Source of the DNA: Asterella californica
Taxonomy: Eukaryota; Streptophyta; Marchantiopsida; Marchantiales; Aytoniaceae
DNA: 64,000 nt
Direction of reading: 5' to 3'
NCBI GenBank assembly: GCA_036924285.1
Contig: JAYKYS010000005.1
Coordinates: forward strand, 8,308,001 to 8,372,000
The position numbers were made by a program, and so were the translations under genes. Position 1 is the first letter of the stretch. Every line of letters starts with the position of its first letter. The notes below the pieces were generated by a model that was given only the letters and a program-made list of their open reading frames with translations, ran no database searches and had not been told where the DNA came from. This document shows positions 42,641 through 55,015 of the stretch, piece by piece.

Positions 42641-43005
42641 GTCGTTTTGCATCCCGGACTCTGGAGTTCCCGGGACAGGAGCCGGTGGAGCTGCGCCTTC
42701 CCCGAACCGGGCGATCAGGGGAGGACGTTTGACGGGAATGGGGGAGCATTTTGGGCGGCCCCCGGGCTCCAGCGAAAGATATAGGAGCAGCGCACCCCCG
42801 TCAGCCTGTATCAATAGCAGTACTGCTGCTTGTGTTCGTTCGTGCTTTACGTTGTTTCGCGGGCGTAGAGAGTGCGAGTTCAGCTACGCGCGTTCGCTCC
42901 GACAATCAAGAGAAGAGAGACGGTCCTGTCTCTCTTCTGCTGTCACTTCCTTTTTCTTCCCCTGCGCGCCGAAGCCTCGCCTTGCCGCTCGATACGCCTG
43001 CCACT
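42641..43005 (+). promoter_or_regulatory. Glutamine synthetase upstream region
   Basis: A GC-richer segment directly before the glutamine synthetase ATG, likely promoter and 5' UTR. It includes GAGTTCCCGGGACAGGAGCC, GACGTTTGACGGGAATGGGG and a CT-rich tract CTGTCTCTCTTCTGCTGTCA just before the start. The same landmarks in the same order recur at 52789-53150. No TATA box was identified with confidence. Confidence 0.55.
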
Positions 43006-46000
43006 ATGTCTGGGGCCCTTCAAGACTTGTTGAACTTGACAATCGAGGAGGTCAGCACCTCCATCATCGCCGAATACATATGGTTAGTATCTTTTTCTGT
43101 ATTTGTTCACGATCTGAGGTAAATCTGCTCGCAGAGACTATGTTTTGCTGTAATGGACGTGTCGATCGAGGGAGAGAAGAGAGACGTAATGGAACGTGCT
43201 TACCCACAATTTTGTTGCAAATCGGCGGATGCCTACAGAACTGGTATTCGAGCTAGATGATTCGGCGATTGTAAGTTTCTGACAGATTCTTTCCTTCGCG
43301 TCTTGGTTCTAATCAGGATCGGTGGATCGGGCCTGGACATGCGAAGCAAAGCACGGGTGTGTACAGGTTCTGTCTTTGTGTCGTTGTCGTTCTAACGGTT
43401 GTATCGTTCGCAGCTGGGATGAATACTTTTGATGCGCTTCTCTAAGATGCAAATCCTAAGCCAGCGACTTTCTCATCTTCGTCTCGTATGCTGCAGACGC
43501 TCCCAGGACCCATCAAGAGTGTCCAAGAACTCCCCAAGTGGAACTACGACGGATCTTCTACAGGACAAGCTCCGGGAGAAGACTCTGAAGTCATATTATA
43601 GTATGATATTTAACTATATCGAGAATTCTTTTCACTGATCGTATGGTTCCTTCCTAGCAGAGTGCCGGTGACATAAACTTTGTACTCAGTTTGGAGTTCA
43701 CCACTGGTTCAGAAATCGTGGTTATCGTATGTTCTCCTTATGGACGAAAGATCATCGACGATCATATTAAAATATTATGTTGGTATGTGCAGTCCACAAG
43801 CTATCTTCAAGGATCCATTTAGAAGAGGAAACAATATCTTGGTAGGGAACATTTCTGGCTTTTAAGCTCTCGTTTGTCATAATTCAGATTGCACGGTAGA
43901 AAGAGAGATGTTCTGTATGTAGGCTCATCACGTGCTATACCTGGTGAGTGACGCAGGTTATTTGCGATTGCTACACGCCCCAAGGGGTTGCGATTCCTAC
44001 CAACAAGCGGGCTGCGGCGGCTGAAATTTTTAGCAAGCCCGAAGTGGCGAAAGAAGTGCCCTGGTCAGTTTACCGACTGTCTTGAGTTCTTGTGTGGGAA
44101 AGCCTCCGATCCTCAGTCTCCCTTTGGAGATCTTGATTTCAAGTTACAGTCGTGTACCGGTGTCACTTGTGGTAGGCAATTTGCGTGCAGTGCAATGACT
44201 TAGCTCGCCAATTGATCTGATTATACATCACGACTGAGATATTGGTGTGTTGGTTATCAGGTACGGAATCGAGCAGGAGTACACTCTACTTCAGAAAGAC
44301 GTCAAGTGGCCGCTCGGGTGGCCTGTCAATGGATTCCCGGGACCTCAGGTTAGTATGGAGTATTTCTTGGAGTCCGGATCACAGGAATAGCTCTTGGTCA
44401 TGTTTCGGATTGCTTTGTCCCGTTAGAATCTCCATTAAGGAACCCGTGCATCCCTGAAACAGGGACCTTACTACTGCGGAATTGGAGCGGACAAAGCTTG
44501 GGGGAGGGATATTGTAAACGCGCACTACAAGGCTTGTTTGTACGCCGGGATCCAGATTAGCGGCATAAATGGCGAGGTGATGCCTGGCCAGGTAGGGAAT
44601 TGCGGTCCAATCGTGTAGTAGTTCTTGATTCAGCTCCTCCTTGTGCTTCGCCTAATTTTACGACTGACTTTGCATATTACTGCAAACCTTGTGGCACCAA
44701 TGAATGATCCGTATGGGTACGCGGTGATACATGTTCATGTGTGATGAACTTCTGAGGTTTGAGCATTAAGAGACTTTCGTGGGTTCCGTGCGTAATGTGC
44801 GCTCTAGAAGTTGAACACATTCTACGAGTGAAGTCATTTGTCTGATTTTCGGCATATATGAGGACAATGGTCTAGTGAGGAGGTTCTGTTTGGTACAAGA
44901 CCCGCCTCGATGTTTGTCCAAGATTCAGTCCGCCTTGAGAGTTAACGTTTGTGTTCTATTCCTTATGAGCAGTAACTTCACGTAACGTATGGTTCTGTGA
45001 GAAGGGTTGGGGACGGAGATGGCCCTATCAATACGTAGATGTAACCCCTCTTCGATGTAATTGTTGTTTTGATAGTGGGAGTATCAAGTGGGGCCCGCAG
45101 TCGGAATTTCTGCCGGAGACCAGCTTTGGGCTTCCCGCTACATCTTGGAGGTTGGTATTCCATGACGGGTAGAAATTTGAGCTCTGTCAGTGGCAATATT
45201 GGGTTTGTAGTCACAGTTTTCAGTGCTGGAGCTAAATTATTTACCCTATATACTAACGTCCCATCGGCGATGTAAACAGAGAGTAACGGAAATTGCTGGA
45301 GTCGTCCTAAGTTTGGACCCCAAACCAATCGAGGTAGGATCGCGCAGTCGAATTCTTTGTACTTCAGTGCTGAGTTGGCCAACTGCAGTTGCTTTACTCA
45401 TTAAGTAGAGTTATAGTTACTGGGTGTAAGTGCAATAGTGTGTGGTCAAGCGTACAGGGATATCTAAAATGGACTCTTTGGCTCCTGAATGACAGGGAGA
45501 TTGGAATGGTGCAGGATGCCACACCAACTACAGGTACATCACATGTGAATATATCTTTCTCCCTTCCATAATGCCAGTGCTTTCCAGTGCTTAATTCTTA
45601 CACATTATTTGCATACAGTACAAAATCTATGAGAGAAGAAGGAGGCTTTGAAGTTATCAAGAAGGCCATTGCGCGGCTTGGTCTGCGCCACAAGGAGCAT
45701 ATTGCCGCTTACGGAGAAGGAAATGAGAGACGACTGACTGGTCGGCATGAGACCGCCTCTATCAACCAGTTTTCCTGGGTATGACTTCCAACATACCTTT
45801 TCTATGTGGAACTGTTTAAACTACTTCGCTCATCGATTTAATTTGCTCAGTTGAACGTTCTGACGTTCTGATCTTTTATCTCAGGGAGTAGCCAACCGTG
45901 GTGCCTCGGTTCGCGTGGGACGCGATACAGAGAAAGACGGCAAAGGTGGGACATTCAAACAGCTCTTCATAGTAGTGACACGCCACACGGGTGCTGTGTG

Positions 46001-46376
46001 CTATGCAGGTTATTTAGAGATTGCGAATGACTTGTCAAGGTTTTCTGAAGGGTTATATGGATTAGACACAGTGATGACACGGGTGATGTGTGCTATGCAG
46101 GGTACTTTGAAGACAGGCGTCCTGCATCGAATATGGACCCGTATACTGTTACGGCGTTGATCGCACAGACAACACTCTTGTTTAAGCCGGAGGAAGGTGG
46201 GTATCGTTGAGCAAGTCTAACTGCATTTTGGCCTGACAAGTGACCTTCACATTTCATTCTACATTGTTATGAAAATGTTGGAGCATTAATCTCAGCACGA
46301 CTTCAACAACTGAACTTGATTTACTGCCTCTGAATTGCTGTTTATATCGTCCGTTGCAGCTGCAGTCAAAGTGTAA
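43006..46376 (+). CDS. Cytosolic glutamine synthetase (GS1), 14 exons, 364 aa
   Basis: Makes glutamine from glutamate and ammonium with ATP, the main ammonium-assimilation step. Exons: 43006-43082, 43317-43356, 43497-43600, 43793-43841, 43957-44063, 44261-44348, 44463-44591, 45076-45150, 45280-45333, 45496-45533, 45619-45778, 45885-45945, 46101-46196, 46360-46376. All introns are GT-AG and all joins are in phase. Recognisable blocks are [35 protein letters not shown], the metal-binding [58 protein letters not shown], and the ATP-site/flap part [20 protein letters not shown]. Length matches plant GS1 (about 356). The N-terminus MSGALQDLL has no plastid transit peptide, so it should be cytosolic. 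Nothing suggests inactivation. Confidence 0.95.
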
Positions 46377-46523
46377 TTTCAACGATTGGACCACCTCATT
46401 TCTTCGCTCTGGGCGACAAGTTGATGCCGCCTTACGTCCTCAGAGCGTGTAGATTTATAGATGAAACAAAAAGTTACCCAGGACCATCAGTGTAAAGACT
46501 ATTCATGTCACATTCTATTCAAT

Positions 46524-46529
46524 AATAAA
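46524..46529 (+). terminator. Candidate poly(A) signal of glutamine synthetase
   Basis: AATAAA about 150 bp after the stop codon, in an AT-rich stretch. It is the only canonical signal I noticed close to the gene end, but plant signals are loose. Confidence 0.4.
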
Positions 46530-48600
46530 TAGTAGAAATACAGAGGCCATAACAGTTTGCAAATATGGGCTATAGGATCTTAGCTTTCAGTGGCTCTGCT
46601 TGGAACCATTGGATGGAATGTGCTTCCGGTAATGGAAGAACATCTTGAGGAGTTATGTACACATTACACATGTGAATCTGTGCACATCAGTTTCACCCGT
46701 TTCTACTTAATTAGTGACCGATACCAAGATTGTTGCGAAAACATATGTATGGAGCGGTGTAATTTAAGACTAGCTTCTCGGATGTAAGTGGAGTTCTCCG
46801 ACAACTCTCGCGAGAACTTGAACATTGCCGACTAAACTTGATTATAAATCGATGACGAGCATTAGCAGTCAGAGAGTGTGGAATGTTCTTGTCAAGGTGG
46901 TGAAATTGTGAACTGATGTGACACATAAAAGTGGCAATGGTGATCATTGGACTGTTTCCTCATATCCTGGGGATTAGGCCCTCGGCACTGGATAGGAAGT
47001 GTCTTTATCAACCGTGGGGCCCTGAGTCCGCTTGCTTGTACGGTCCTCCGCGTCTCTGGGAGAAGGTGAATTAAGTCATCGCCTATCTTGGATGACTGTT
47101 CGTCACTAACTCCCAAATGGCGAGATTCTTGGTGAGTTAGATACCACTCTCTTGGACCGAAGATTCGTTGACAAACCATGTTCATAGATTCTGGTGAGAA
47201 CTGGCCTTGCTAGAAAAGTGACACCTCCTGTCCATCCAAGTAGCTGCGATAGCTTGAATATGTGCGATAATTTCATAAATTGCGGATGTTTCAGGTACTC
47301 CATGAGTCCAGGACGAGGCATGGATGGAGGACTTTTTCTACACCTTCCGAACAGTATGGAAATGTCAAAAGCCTGCCAAAATTGTCGTAACAGTGATACG
47401 GCTACCAACGACTTGCTGTGCCAGAGTTTGCTTTTCATGCACTACGCTTTTGTCACGCTAGTTGAATTACTCATTTCTCCCCATCATGATACTGATAGGA
47501 GATCCCAAAAGTGCCAATAGGGAGGTTGGTTCTACTCGTCTCGTTCTATTCCTTTACTCTGGCGGCATGCGTTCCCAACGCCTGGTACTAAGCGAGGGCA
47601 CTTCAAAGGCCGGGCCCACCGCCTTCCTACCTTACGTCGGACGCTCGAAACTCCTAGTGACAGGCTTCGTTGGGCGGGCGGCTGATGTCTTCCAAGGTTG
47701 TCTCTGGCATTTGTTACAGTGTATGAGCCGTTCGTACGTATCGAACGGCTGAGTTCAGTTCACTTACAGTTCTTCAGAGAGTTAGAAAAGTATTGGAGGC
47801 TCAGAGTTCCTTTTTGTCCGGACCGTTCCTCCATCAGTATGTTCTGTCGGGTCACGTCGTAGGTCGGACAATTCTAGGACGTATCGTCATGCCTTGTTTC
47901 GTTTTCGTCAATCGGACTCAATCCTCCCACTAAACGTGTGTCATGATATCTGGTCTGGAACCACGTCACGACGAGCCTTCCTTGTAGTCGACTCAGCTCA
48001 CGCGACTCTGTACTAGGTTCCTTGTCTATTCAGGTGAACCGTCATTGCCGAGTCACAGGTTTGCAGTCAGTTCTTTATCGCCTTCCGTTCCCCCACCACA
48101 GTCCACTTTGATCCGGACCTTATCTTCTTTCCTCCACAAGATTCATGGGATGCATGAGAAGGTCCAGCTTTCTTCCAAGCTTTTTGGAACTGATTGCTAG
48201 CTCTGTATCCTCTGGCGCGAGGGGCATGTCAGGTGTACCAGGAAAGACACCGATGGGGAAAGCAATATGTGCAGAGACAAGACTACAGCCACAAGACTTC
48301 GCACACAAATCATCGATCAAAAATGACGCACCAAATCGCGAATACTTATGTACCCTAAGAGTCTCTATGTGATTGATGCAGTGTATGTTACAGAGTGAGA
48401 TCGCGATTTGGATGAACCTGAAGCATCATCGTTAGATCCAAACGATCTGTCAGAAGCTATTTTCACTTCCAGTTTTGGAAGGAAATCACGAACTGAGTAG
48501 AAAGGTCATGATTAGTTACCGAAATCAGTGTGTCTCGTCGGGAACTGTGGAAAGATTGTCTGACTCTGACATCTCAAAGTCCACTGTCTTCTGTCTCGTG
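46530..48600. other. Intergenic, no gene recognised
   Basis: Two kilobases with several short open frames on both strands (for example minus strand 46892-47185 and 48120-48320). None has a domain I can name. The base composition is more even than in the flanks, so remnants of an unrecognised repeat are possible. Confidence 0.4.
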
Positions 48601-48636
48601 TCTGTAGTACCCGCTTAATTAAGCGGGTACTACAGA
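48601..48636. repeat. Perfect 36-bp palindrome
   Basis: Each half is 18 bp and there is no spacer. The left half reads TCTGTAGTACCCGCTTAA and the right half is its exact complement, centred on TTAATTAA. It is followed by A-rich DNA. It could form a cruciform or be the joined ends of a small inverted-repeat element. Confidence 0.9.
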
Positions 48637-48902
48637 AAAAATTAAAATAAAATAAATAATTTAAGCGGCATTAACATACCTCTGCGTTTGCGTCGTAAAT
48701 TTGGTTTTTGTCTTGGATTTGGCTACTCGCGCATTTTCTGACAAGCAACGACCGGTAGGGAATCTCGTCACCAACGGAAGGGCGAGATAAAACGCAAAAC
48801 GTAACTGCTCATCTCCATGTGAACATTCACGTCTAAGTTCGCGTTTCTGGACAAGTCCGTCTGGCCTTCCGGTTATCATTTATTCTATTAAAACGTATGG
48901 GA

Positions 48903-48979
48903 AATTTTAGTGTTTGTTTGTTTTAATTTTTTTAATTTTTTAATTTTTTTAATTTTTTTAATTTTTTAATTTTTTAGTT
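48903..48979. repeat. Low-complexity (T)n-AAT tract
   Basis: Repeated TTTTTTAAT-type units with varying T-run length, a simple repeat. Confidence 0.85.
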
Positions 48980-49479
48980 TTAGAACTGATACATTAAGTG
49001 AAGAAATGAGTGAGTATTAAATACTTTTGTGTCTCTTTGGGGTTGTTGAGAATTTTAGAGTTAAATAGTCTTCTATTTAAAGTTTCTGAGAGATTTTTGA
49101 GAGGTTTTTTGTTACATATAGTGTATTTTTATCTTTCCAGATCAAGGTTCTTTAGTTGAGTGGATATTTTTGAGATGTTCTTATTACGAGTATCTTTTGG
49201 TTGGACATCATCTTTTTTTAACTATGAGTACTCTCTCTCTCATGAGATCGAGACTGATCTGAGATACATCATGTCTGATGTGCGGTCAGTTATTTATTCC
49301 GCAAAGGATTAAGCCTCATGTGGGAAAGATGCACAAGAGCTATGAATGGATCACATGAGATGTCCATGTTAGCCGAGAGAGGAAGTCTACACGCGTTGTC
49401 ATTATGATATTGTTAGCCTTTCTTCATGGAGTTCATCCATAGTCGTGAGAGTGGTTGAGAGTCCACACTGACGCTGTTT
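48980..49479. other. Spacer before the non-LTR element
   Basis: AT-rich in the first half, then more even. It may include the decayed 5' part of the retrotransposon that follows, but no coding blocks are readable. Confidence 0.4.
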
Positions 49480-52190
49480 TGAGATTGTTCGAGAGAGTTT
49501 TTCTTGTCCGCGTTTGTTTCATCAGTTATCCCGTGTTATCCATGACGAGGTGAGACAGGCATTCTGTCTAGCTCTGGATATATTGACACGGAACACCAGG
49601 GACGAGGCGGCGTGGTTATTGTTCCTCCTACTACCTCGTTGGTGCCTTCGTTATACTCGCGATGGCAGAGGAGGACATCGGGAGGTGACGGCTCGTCTTC
49701 GAAGATTTCGTGCGGATGATTGAGCAGCTTTATAAGAAGAATCAGCATGTGCGGTACGAGATAGGAGTGATTCTACTTCTACACGAGATGTCTCATCTTT
49801 CGTTCGCATACGACGTTGTAGGAGGTTAGGTCAAGTTGGAGAGTATAGTAGAGTTGCTAGAGCATTGCATCTTTTGTCAGTGGCATGTCCTATTGAGGAG
49901 ACGATCGCTCCGTTGCATTTTTTTCATCTCCCACCGGATGATCCTCCACCATCTGAGGTTCAGGACTATCAGCTTGAGGAGCCATTATGTCTCGATAGAT
50001 CTTGTTTGCCCAAGCCTTGTGTTCAACTCCATGTCTATCTTCTGGAGGTCTGTCTGGGATCGTCTACGAGCACCTACGAGACTATTTTTAGACAAACGAC
50101 TCCTCTAGTGGTTTCACGGAGTTTTTTCAGGTAGCGGCAACAATAGCTCATGGACATATTCCTCATTCTATAGCTCAGGTACTAGGAGCAGCTAGACTTT
50201 TGGTCATGATGAAAGATGATGGAGAGATTCGACTGATAGTCATCGGTAAGATATGACTTATTAGTCGTATCATTGTTATTCAGCTTCGAGATACTTTTCA
50301 AGACCATCTCTGTCCACATCAGTGGAGTTGTGACGCCTGGAGGTTGTGAGTCCCTGTCATTAGACATTAGGGCTCTCTTGGACATCCATCCCGATTGGGT
50401 TGTCCTACAAGTGGATGTGAAAATACTTTTAATAGCGTTTCTCGCGCTTCCATCTTTAGGGAGCTCATGGATGGCTGTGGATCTCTGATGAGTCTCGTTC
50501 CTTTTGTGCAATCGTTCTATGATTCTTTTTCCTCTCTTTATTATCAACACGGTCTTTTGATAGAGAAGGTTACAGTTATCAGCTCCGCTGTAGGTACTCG
50601 TCAGAGAGATCTTTTGGGTGGACCCCTCTTTGCTTGAACTCACTATAGAGCTCTCTTGACCACCGCATTGGCTGCTCCATGTTGTGTTTTTCCATCTCTA
50701 GCTGATGACACTCATATCACCTCGTCTCTCAGTTGGCCTTGGTAGGGTTGAGAGTGAATGTGTCAAAGTGCAAAGCTTGGTCTCCCATAGGTATATCGTC
50801 CAACCTCTAGCTCCCAGAGAGATTTGTTACACCTAGAGATGGTTTACGTATCCTCGGAGTACTGATGGATACATAGGACTTCGTCTCCCGGTTCTTAGAT
50901 GTTGCTCTGGTGGAGGACGTTTTGCATATCGAGGATCTCTCTTTGTTAGAGGATCCACACGTGGTCTTTGATATCTTTTCTTCTTCTGTTGCAAGTCGTC
51001 TTGGTTACTTACTCTGCAAAGTACCTCCATCTCTTATCTTCATCTCGCGCTTTAGAGAGTTTCTTAGGAGCATCATGAGGGTTTTTGGTGACAACGTAGG
51101 ACCGAGGACCTTTGACTGTGTGGCAGGACCTTTTGCACGTAGGCAGACATCTTTGCCAATATCATGTGACGGGGTGGGCTTATTATCCATGGAGGAGATT
51201 GCTCCGGCAGTCTTTTTGGATAGTTGGACTCTCTCAGCACCTTGGCTCTGTTGTTGTTTCCTTGTGCAAGATAGACTTATTTTGGAGAGCTATGTGACAG
51301 AGGTGGAGGATGGTTCTTACTCACTACAAATATGTCTCCGAGAGACACGTGAGACACACCTTGGATTTGATACCTTAGCTATCGATGGATCTCGCGGACT
51401 ACAATCCTCTCTTACGAGATACCACTTCCAGCAAGTTCTTCATGCGCTCTTAGTTGATCTTTCCATCTCACGAGATACTAGAGCTCGACTCCGCTCCTGT
51501 TCGGACAAAGACACAGGCTCTTGGTTCATAGCACGACCTTGCATTAGAGCGTTCTGACTCGCATCGACTATCTTCTCTACAGCGATGAGGTTTCGCTCAG
51601 ACTTGGTCAACCTGTTGCTTCGGCACTGTCCATCTGCGAGTGTGGTGTCTCGCTCGACACCTCAGATCGACACCTTGCTCGCTGTCCTCACGATGGAGAG
51701 CGGATAGCTACTCACGATGTCATCATGAACGTCGTGTTTGTCTTAGCATGAGAGAGCGTTTACATGACGTGGAGAGAACGATAATATGCTCTTCAAACGG
51801 GAAGATCAGTGAGAGCTGACATGTACATGATGCGAGAGGATTAGGTCTCAGTGACATATGTGGTTATCACGGATCCGACACATGACTCAGTGACGGCACA
51901 AGTGATCACTCATCTCTCAGGATGGACGGCAGGCATGACGACAGCAGCGAAGATGACCAGGTGCAAGTGGGACATCGCTTCATCCACTTAACCTTGGAGA
52001 TATACGGATCGACAGCTTCGGAGTTTGACGTTTTTCTTCGAGATGCAGGTGAGACATCGCTTCATCCCCTAGCCTTGGAGATATACGGATCGACAGCTTC
52101 AGAGTTCGATGTTTTTTTCAAGATTTTGCTAGAGCCTACCATGAGAGATGTCAAAGATACCACTTTCTCTATCTTTTTACACAACGTTCT
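49480..52190 (+). mobile_element. Decayed non-LTR retrotransposon with C-terminal restriction-like endonuclease
   Basis: Plus-strand coding remnants over several frames. The N-terminal block is HDEVRQAFCLALDILT, then DEAAWLLFLLLPRWCL (49545-49660). RT blocks follow: DDGEIRLIVIGK (near 50215), GTRQRDLLGGPLFA and HYRALLTTAL (50590-50670), and catalytic SLADDTHI (Ala-Asp-Asp codons 50701-50709). Then LLEDPHVVFDIF, CKVPP, GPFARRQTSLPISCDGVGLLSM (50950-51190). The C-terminus has a Cys/His cluster CECGVSLDTSDRHLARC (51633-51683), ATHDVIMNVVF, ADMYMMRED with YVVITDPTHD (51817-51890), and LEIYGSTASEFDVFLRD. That last layout resembles the PD-(D/E)XK nuclease end of R2/R4-type elements (inference). No gag or APE endonuclease seen. 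Many stops, so dead. Confidence 0.7.
51970..52117 (+). repeat. Tandem duplication in the endonuclease region
   Basis: Two imperfect copies of an 84-bp unit, starting near 51972 and 52056, share GACATCGCTTCATCC, CCTTGGAGATATACGGATCG and ACAGCTTCRGAGTT. It repeats the LEIYGSTASEFDVF segment of the non-LTR element. Confidence 0.8.
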
Positions 52191-52788
52191 TTAGACAACG
52201 AGTTTTCATTATTCTACAGAGAGCTTTAGCAAGCACGGTCCACAAGAGAGCAATTGCAACAAGCGATACTACTTCATGTGCATCTGTTGTATGCAAGAGT
52301 TTTGTCTTATCCGTGTGTGACATCTTAGGGACGATTGGAGACTTTTGAGTTACTGATAGAGAGGAGTCGCTGTTCGGCCTCTCTTCACGGAGATGGTTGT
52401 TTAGCCTTTCGGGTCCTTGTTCTTTCCCTTGTACGGTTTGATGGGCTCTTTCCATCAGTTGGCTATTCATTGCCTGGCATGTTTCCTTCTACCCATCCAA
52501 GTTATAAGCTCTCCGTTACCAGAGTTAGACGAGCGGTCCAGTAGTAAGTACTCCTAACTTATTGGTCTAGCACGGTGTCCCTGCTGCTGGCAGGTTGGCT
52601 TGTGGCGGTCAAACCAGTTCGGGTGGGTCCTCCATGGGCGTATGGGCCACCTGTGTTCTCACGAGCGGTGAAATTCACGTAGTGGTATAATCGGCGAAGA
52701 ACTAAAATAAATCAGCTCCCGGTGTTCCTGAGACTGCAGCCGGTTTTAGCAGCTCCAAACAAAAAAGAAGAAATCGGCTCCCGGAGTT

Positions 52789-53195
52789 CCCAAGACGGGA
52801 GCCGCTAAGGTAGCGCCTTTCCCGATTCGCGGACGACGTTTGAACGGAAATGGGGGAGCTTCTTGAGCGGCCCCGGAATCGCTACAGCGGCTTCTTTTAG
52901 CTAATATATCTTTACATTTATTTCTCAATGTTTATATTTAATCTTTTAACGGAAAGTGTTTTAGTAGTTTCGTTTTTTCCGGTTTTACGAAGGAGCAGAC
53001 AATGGGAGTCCAGCTATGCACGTTCGGGATCAATCAAGAGAAGGGAGATGCTCCCGTCTCTCTCCCGTCTCTCTTCCGCCGTCACTTCCGTATTCCTCCC
53101 ATACGCGGCCAAGCCTCGCCTTGTTGCTCGATATCCATTCAAAACTTGTTGGAATTGGCTAGCACCTCTATCATCGCCAAGTATGTTTATATATT
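52789..53195 (+). pseudogene. Truncated duplicate of glutamine synthetase promoter and exon 1
   Basis: Shares with 42660-43082, in the same order: the GAGTTCCC..GACGGGAGCC box, GACGTTTGAACGGAAATGGG, GGGAGTCCAGCTATGCACG, the CT-rich tract, AAGCCTCGCCTTGTTGCTCG, and part of exon 1 reading QNLLELASTSIIAKY against [19 protein letters not shown] in the gene. The start codon region is replaced (CGATATCCATTC), several codons are missing and homology stops in intron 1. No other exon follows, so it is a 5' fragment of a partial duplication about 10 kb downstream of the parent. Confidence 0.85.
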
Positions 53196-53946
53196 ATTTT
53201 GAGCAGAAATTTACTTTACCACACCCCCAATAATTTTGTCGGACTTGATTTCACCCTTATTAACTTTATATTATTTGACTATTCTCTTGATTGGTTATAG
53301 CAGGTTTAGTAGGTTAAAGTGTCATATCATCAGAATACGAAAAGTTTAGGTTAGCTTCCAGCTGTATATCTACACGGAAATTTTAATTTTAATTACTTTT
53401 ATAATAAATTATCAGTTCAGATTATCTTTTGATTATTGTAGTATTTTCAATAACGGTAAACCTGCTACACCTGTTGTGATCAGTCAAGGATGCGATCAAA
53501 TAACATAAAGTTAAGAAAGATGAACTCTAGTCCGACAAACGTATTAAAGATACGATCAAATAAATTTTTATATTTAAAGACAAGCAAGAGGTTAGTATAG
53601 TACCTCAAGATAAGATCACGATCAGGGAACACTTAGAAACTCGAATGTATGGGTAAGCGTCAGAATTTATTTTTTATTTTTTAACTTTATAAATTAAAAA
53701 TGATCAGATCAAAATTTATTTATAGCGACCAAGTGTTACATAAATGACAAACATTCATTTTTTTTACGACACACTTCAGAGAAGCTGTCTAAAAAACGTA
53801 AGAGTTTGAACCCACTGACAGAATTAGTAACTACTGTATGAAACTTTCAGACACTCGTTTCAGACAAATTTTTGACATTTTCATACTTAGCCGTAATTCC
53901 TTATCAAATATATGTCAGAAAGGTGTGAGAAAGATGTCAGAAAAGC
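53196..53946. other. AT-rich spacer, no gene seen
   Basis: No coding region recognised. A short motif GATRCGATCAAATAA appears twice (near 53492 and 53551). Ends at the TA target duplication of the DNA transposon. Confidence 0.5.
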
Positions 53947-54597
53947 TACCGTAGCGTCAACTCTATTCGCGCATCTAACTATTCTCGCAGTACACTGAGC
54001 GGAACAGAAGAGAAATAAACATCAATGAGTGAAAACTTTACATAGAATATGTATTGTGAGCGAAATACTTCCAGAAACTTACATCAGGACAGTGCATGAT
54101 TTGTATAAAATATTTATAAATATTTATAATACTATATACTCTTCTAACGTTATATCTCAAGTCAAATCCGGAATGCCCACTCCAAGCGCCTCCCTCACAT
54201 TGTTGTGAGGACTGAGATAACTGTCTTGAACCTCTGGTGTAGCTTGGCCATGGGTCAGACTGATGACGCTACACACTACAACACGCAGTCCGAAAGTCAC
54301 AAGCTCGGATGTCGGATCATTCTTCTATCGACAAGTGACTTTTATGTTAGTTGTGCACTCCATTAGACTAAGTTCGGAACTGTGAAAGAAGAACTTCAGT
54401 TTGCAGATCTAGATCTAGATGTGGGGTAAACTCAGATCTAGAGGAGGACAGTACTATCCGCACAGTCTTAGAGCAAATCTCACAATTTCTTTCCGGGTTT
54501 TCATAGTGGGGTTGCCTAGGCCTCCATATGTACACAGTGGAATTACAAATCCAAGTCCAAATTAGTTGAGTCTTGCTTTATGTCTACGTAGATGACT

Positions 54598-55015
54598 ATG
54601 GACTGAGGCTACTTGAATCCATCAAATACTTCCGACACATTGGATCAGTCCATTCAACTGATACGTCTGTGATCTGACTGTCATCTAGATTTATAATCTG
54701 AACAGTTTCTTCAGTGTCTGTATCGATATATATATGGACTGAGGCTACTTGAATCCATCAAATACTTCCGAAAGCTTGTTGGACCTTGTCTACTTTTCTC
54801 GATGTGAAAATCTGAAACTATATACGTGTCTGCTTGAGACTCCAGAATATCATCCGAATCTTCTATCTGAAGTAAACTTAACAGTTTGCACATAAGCTCT
54901 TCGACAGTGAAGTCCCCATATCACATTGGATCAGTCGCTTCAACTGATACGTCTGTGATCTGACTGTCATCTAGATTTATAATCTGAATAGTTTCTTCAA
55001 TGTCTGTATCGATGA
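54598..55015. repeat. Internal duplication near the transposase 3' end
   Basis: About 90 bp around GATACGTCTGTGATCTGACT occurs at about 54640-54730 and 54925-55015. Separately, ATGGACTGAGGCTACTTGAA and the bases after it occur at about 54596-54636 and 54733-54773. The tail of the transposase frame is thus repeated downstream of its end. Confidence 0.8.

Noticed and set aside
42552..42814. Proline-rich minus-strand frames upstream of glutamine synthetase, with a similar one at 52746-52928
   Set aside because: Their similarity follows from duplication of the glutamine synthetase promoter, not from a coding gene; no start, splice or domain evidence.
46892..47185. A 97-residue minus-strand frame
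   Set aside because: No recognisable domain or motif, no splice-linked neighbours seen; kept only as a note in the intergenic entry.
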